DNA of 34,920 bases from an uncultured Flavobacteriales bacterium (GTDB taxonomy: Bacteria > Bacteroidota > Bacteroidia > Flavobacteriales > Crocinitomicaceae). Below the pieces are notes generated by a model. It was not told the DNA's origin and ran no database searches. It saw only the letters and a list, made by a program, of their open reading frames with translations. The stretch spans positions 1-34,920 of the forward strand of contig CAMLLB010000048.1 in assembly GCA_946480815.1 (NCBI GenBank). The letters run 5' to 3'. Of the stretch, positions 32,831 through 34,920 are shown piece by piece; position 1 is the stretch's first letter; each line of letters starts with the position of its first letter. A program made the position numbers and the translations under genes.

Positions 32831-33492
32831 AACGGTTTTATCGAAATTTGCTTAGCAATGGTTATTGAAAATTGCACCTGCCTTTCATCCATACTGACAA
32901 TAATAGATCCGTCAAAACTTAATTTATCCAGAATATCGATCTGAGTTCCCAAATGCAATCCGATCTTATTCAGATACTGCAAAAATTCCGTTTGGTCGTC
33001 TTCTACCCCCATAACAATCGCTTTCATTCCAACAGCAGCCTCTGACAGAAGTATGCGATTTGAAACAGATTCAATTCTACCGTCTTTACCCGGAATTGGT
33101 TCCCCGTGCGGGTCAACTTTAGGAAAACCTAAAAATTCATCCAATCTGTCAGTCAATTCCGTAGAGTGAATATGTTCCAATTGTTCTGCAATTTCGTGAA
33201 CTTCATCCCAGCCAAAGCTCAGCTTTTCCACCAGGAAAGTTTCCCAAAGCCGGTGTTTACGAATAATTGCCAAAGCATGGGATACACCTGCATTTGTTAA
33301 TGTGCATCCCTGGTATTTCTGATATTCCAACAATTCCTTTTCACATAACTTCTTAAGCATATCTGTTACGGATGAAGCCTTCGTAAGCATTTTTTCCGCC
33401 AGGTCATTGGTAGAAATTGCTCCTTCGACATCCTGGCTGAGTGTAAAAATCGCCTTCAGATAGTTTTCTTCGCTTTGAGTTAAACGCAGCAT
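32827..33492 (-). CDS. DtxR/MntR-family metal-dependent transcriptional repressor
   Basis: The 221-residue protein is a full-length DtxR-type regulator, longer than the B. subtilis MntR. It has an N-terminal winged helix (LTQSEENYLKAIFTLSQD, then STNDLAEKMLTKASSVTDMLKKL as the recognition region) and a dimerisation and metal-binding domain (about 75-140) with HRLWETFLVEKLSFGWDEVHEIAEQLEHI. A C-terminal FeoA/SH3-like domain (about 150-221) includes LHLGTQIDILDKL. His and Glu residues in ELEHIHSTEL and HGEPIPG match the metal-binding positions of the family. It should sense Mn or Fe and repress its own operon. The operon order is regulator, binding protein, ATPase, two permeases, with the genes overlapping or abutting. 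Confidence 0.93.
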   Translation of the reverse strand: MLRLTQSEENYLKAIFTLSQDVEGAISTNDLAEKMLTKASSVTDMLKKLCEKELLEYQKYQGCTLTNAGVSHALAIIRKHRLWETFLVEKLSFGWDEVHEIAEQLEHIHSTELTDRLDEFLGFPKVDPHGEPIPGKDGRIESVSNRILLSEAAVGMKAIVMGVEDDQTEFLQYLNKIGLHLGTQIDILDKLSFDGSIIVSMDERQVQFSITIAKQISIKPL

Positions 33493-33504
33493 ACTGTTTT
33501 TTTA

Positions 33505-33512
33505 CAAATATA
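33505..33512 (-). promoter_or_regulatory. -7 promoter box of the metal-uptake operon
   Basis: On the minus strand this reads TATATTTG, an exact match to TAnnTTTG, 12 nt before the regulator ATG. The palindromic operator lies 6 nt upstream and covers the region where the -33 element would be. Confidence 0.6.
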
Positions 33513-33518
33513 AAACTT

Positions 33519-33538
33519 TTTTTAGACTAGTCTAAAAA
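33519..33538. promoter_or_regulatory. Palindromic operator for the DtxR/MntR-type regulator
   Basis: The core TTTAGACTAGTCTAAA extends to a perfect 20-bp palindrome with extra T and A. Its half site TTTAGAC with centre TAG resembles DtxR-superfamily operators of the TTAGGxxxxxCCTAA type. It lies immediately upstream of the -7 box, so bound repressor would block the -33 contact. Its midpoint is about 36 nt from the start codon. No other perfect palindrome of this length lies near, apart from terminators. Confidence 0.75.
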
Positions 33539-33597
33539 TTGAAATTAATTAAGTATTATCAAAGTGCTTAGCGTAGAGCATATTGAGAAAATAGTTG

Positions 33598-33605
33598 TAC
33601 TTTTG
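33598..33605 (+). promoter_or_regulatory. -7 promoter box for ndk
   Basis: TACTTTTG followed by CACC is an exact TAnnTTTG match, 26 nt before the ndk ATG. A clear -33 TTG at 19-20 nt spacing was not found. The operator of the divergent operon lies 60 nt upstream and is unlikely to affect it. Confidence 0.6.
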
Positions 33606-33631
33606 CACCAAATTATTCAAATCAATTTAAG

Positions 33632-34051
33632 ATGTCAGGCAACAGAACATTTACAATGTTAAAACCAGATGCGATCGAAAACGGTCACATGGGAAAAATT
33701 ATTGATATGATTATCCAGGCTGGATTCTCTATCAAAGCAATGAAATTCACTCGTTTAACTGAAGAGCAAGCAAAGAAATTCTACGAAGTACATGCTGAAC
33801 GCCCATTTTATGGTGAATTAGTTGAGTATATGACATCCGGACCTATTGTTGCTGCGATTTTAGAGAAAGACAATGCTGTTGCAGATTTCCGTGCATTGAT
33901 CGGTGCAACAGATCCTGCTGAAGCTGCTGAAGGTACAATTCGTAAGTACTACGCAGAATCAAAAGGAAGAAATGCAGTTCATGGTTCTGATTCCGATGAA
34001 AATGCTGCTATTGAAGGAAAATTCCATTTTGCTGATTCAGAGATTTTTTAA
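33632..34051 (+). CDS. ndk: Nucleoside diphosphate kinase
   Basis: Ndk transfers the gamma phosphate from ATP to nucleoside diphosphates through a phosphohistidine. The 139-residue protein has Lys11 in [13 protein letters not shown], the [21 protein letters not shown] segment, and the active-site motif [12 protein letters not shown] with His117. Length is normal for the tetrameric or hexameric bacterial enzyme. Codon use is biased to highly expressed patterns. It is a single-gene unit, divergent from the metal-uptake operon. Confidence 0.97.
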   Translation: MSGNRTFTMLKPDAIENGHMGKIIDMIIQAGFSIKAMKFTRLTEEQAKKFYEVHAERPFYGELVEYMTSGPIVAAILEKDNAVADFRALIGATDPAEAAEGTIRKYYAESKGRNAVHGSDSDENAAIEGKFHFADSEIF

Positions 34052-34072
34052 TTAATCTCTTACAAAATAAAT

Positions 34073-34102
34073 AAAGGCCTTACTTTTAGTGAGGCTTTTT
34101 TT
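34073..34102 (+). terminator. Terminator of ndk
   Basis: AAAGGCCTTAC and GTGAGGCTTT pair over about 11 positions with two G-U pairs around a TTTTA loop, followed by a seven-T tail, 21 nt after the ndk stop codon. Confidence 0.8.
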
Positions 34103-34121
34103 GTGGAACGAAATTCATAAG

Positions 34122-34661
34122 ATGAGACAATTAGACATTTTCGGAAACGAAATCCACGAATACTTATTCGTTATTGAACCGGACGAGCAAACGACTGAAG
34201 CTTTGATTCACTTAAGAAAGCAACTTCACACATTCATCCCTCTATCCGATCAAATGTTGCAATCAAAACCACACATCAGTTTGTGCTATTTTGAAGCGAA
34301 TGATTTCTCAGATGAATTAATTATTTCGAAAGCAAAACAAAGACTTATCCATATCGAAAATTTCAATATTACCGTAGATGGTTGTGAGAAGTGGAACAAT
34401 GGAACGTTCATATTAAAGGTGAAGCAAGACCCTCATATTGAAACACTTCTACAAGAACTGGCTACTGTTTTCAAAGGAATTATTAGAACGCCACATCTTA
34501 CTATTGCCCGTGGTATTCCAAAAACATTTCTTGAGCATCTTCCGATTAATGATTTCCAATACCGGGGAAATTTTAACTGCACTAGGATAGTTTTGCTGAA
34601 GAAAACAGGAGATAAAGCATATCAGGTTTTGCATAAATTCTCACTTCAAAAAGTATTGTAG
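34122..34661 (+). CDS. 2H phosphoesterase superfamily protein (2'-5' RNA ligase-like)
   Basis: The start is placed at the ATG at 34122, giving MRQLDIFGNEIHEYLF. A GTG at 34089 would lie inside the ndk terminator and is unlikely. The 179-residue protein has the two HxT/S signature motifs of the 2H superfamily, HIS (51-53, in SKPHISLCYF) and HLT (125-127, in RTPHLTIARG), about 74 residues apart. Family members act on 2',3'-cyclic or 2'-5' phosphate bonds in RNA (ThpR-like, LigT). A role in RNA end processing is likely, but the substrate is unknown. It is the last protein gene before the rRNA operon. Confidence 0.85.
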   Translation: MRQLDIFGNEIHEYLFVIEPDEQTTEALIHLRKQLHTFIPLSDQMLQSKPHISLCYFEANDFSDELIISKAKQRLIHIENFNITVDGCEKWNNGTFILKVKQDPHIETLLQELATVFKGIIRTPHLTIARGIPKTFLEHLPINDFQYRGNFNCTRIVLLKKTGDKAYQVLHKFSLQKVL

Positions 34662-34695
34662 TTTTGTTCAGACACATCCAAAAGCAAACTATATA

Positions 34696-34753
34696 AACAA
34701 AAAATCCCGACGATGCTATGCATGTCGGGGTTATTAAAAGTGGCATCGACTTA
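34696..34753 (-). repeat. Direct repeat copy A: terminator plus last bases of a 5S rRNA tail
   Basis: This 58-nt segment nearly duplicates 34826-34884 (copy B), with one substitution in the terminator stem and slight differences around the T/A run beside it. In transcription direction (-) it holds the 5S 3' end TAAGTCGATGCCAC, then a TTTTAATAA spacer, then the hairpin CCCCGAC...GTCGGGA and a T tail. The C-A mismatch at the base of the hairpin shows slight decay. It lies downstream of the intact 5S terminator and would not be needed for termination. Confidence 0.8.
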
Positions 34754-34804
34754 TGCTGACGATCGGGTCAGCATCCTGATCTCCGCCCAAGGCGGACGTC
34801 AGGG
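34754..34804 (-). repeat. 51-nt double-hairpin segment inside the duplicated 5S tail
   Basis: Two strong hairpins are contiguous. The first has TGCTGAC and GTCAGCA around a 6-nt loop (34754-34773). The second has CCTGATCTCCGCC against GGCGGACGTCAGG with one C-C mismatch and a CAA loop (34775-34803). On the plus strand the block is preceded by the 5S-end sequence and followed by CTCTCC. Joining the flanks on the minus strand gives GGAGAG next to TAAGTCG, exactly as in the intact 5S gene. This looks like a small palindromic element interrupting a copied 5S tail. Confidence 0.55.
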
Positions 34805-34825
34805 CTCTCCATAAAAATTGTAGAA

Positions 34826-34884
34826 AACAAAAAACCCCGACGATGCTATGCATGTCGGGGTTTTATAAAAGTGGCATCGACTTA
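34826..34884 (-). repeat. Direct repeat copy B: intact 5S 3' end and rRNA-operon terminator
   Basis: Copy B contains the real end of the 5S gene (ending at 34871) and its terminator. The hairpin is CCCCGAC / GTCGGGG (34835-34860), with AAAA/TTTT extending the stem and a T-rich tail on the minus strand. The inner part ATGC...GCAT can extend the stem with one bulged base. Confidence 0.85.
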
Positions 34885-34920
34885 CTCTCCCACCCTCAAA
34901 AGGGCAGTACCATCAGCGCT
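34871..34920 (-). rRNA. rrf: 5S ribosomal RNA, 3' part (5' part beyond the window)
   Basis: Read on the minus strand, the window edge starts in AGCGCTGATGGTACTG, continues CCCTTTTGAGGGTGGGAGAG and ends TAAGTCGATGCCAC. This is the conserved second half of bacterial 5S rRNA: the loop E/D helix region, the GGGAGAGTA motif and the 3' helix I strand. About 50 of some 110 nt are visible. The 23S and 16S genes are expected beyond the right edge in minus orientation. Confidence 0.93.

Overview
The window looks like chromosomal DNA of a Bacteroidota bacterium, most likely a flavobacterial lineage such as the Fluviicola/Crocinitomicaceae group. That placement is an inference from gene content. The signs are a secreted subtilase with a C-terminal type IX secretion (T9SS) sorting domain, a TonB-receptor-type outer-membrane barrel, lipoproteins and OmpA-like proteins, AT-rich spacers, and several copies of the Bacteroidota -7 promoter box TAnnTTTG upstream of genes. 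No phage, IS element, CRISPR array or tRNA gene was seen. Most genes are housekeeping or envelope genes.

Layout. 1-2411 (-): outer-membrane TonB-receptor-like barrel, cut by the window edge only near its C-terminus. 2589-5641 (+): a lipoprotein, then an ECF sigma factor overlapping by ATGA a protein with a short cytoplasmic segment, one inner-membrane helix, a long low-complexity periplasmic linker and a C-terminal outer-membrane barrel. 5739-7274 (+): ComM/YifB AAA+ ATPase, convergent with a T9SS-exported subtilase (7288-9465, -). 9536-12976 (-): four-gene operon of a PaiB-like FMN-binding protein and a FecBCDE-type iron/heme/cobalamin importer. 13041-14264 (+): DEAD-box helicase. 14322-17992 (-): small secreted protein, MurB, SppA. 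18094-21131 (+): FolK, an apparently highly expressed OmpA/TPR lipoprotein, a four-helix membrane protein. 21283-22122 (-): OmpA-family protein. 22191-27768 (+): exported glutathione peroxidase, unknown secreted protein, GyrB, lipoprotein, NudL-like Nudix hydrolase. 27765-29252 (-): predicted outer-membrane protein whose stop codon overlaps that of the Nudix gene. 29516-33492 (-): compact five-gene metal-uptake operon (DtxR/MntR regulator, binding protein, ATPase, two permeases) with a perfect palindromic operator. 33632-34661 (+): Ndk and a 2H phosphoesterase. 34696-34920: partial duplication of the 5S rRNA tail and its terminator, then the 3' half of a 5S rRNA gene (-) whose rRNA operon continues beyond the window.

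The most interesting system is the sigma factor and its partner at 3609-5641. The partner has the architecture of a dual-membrane-spanning anti-sigma factor: one polypeptide that could read the state of the outer membrane and hold or release a sigma factor in the cytoplasm. Second is the metal-uptake operon, where promoter, operator and all components can be read from sequence. Third is the duplicated 5S tail with a 51-nt double-hairpin segment exactly where a 5S tail would otherwise be continuous.
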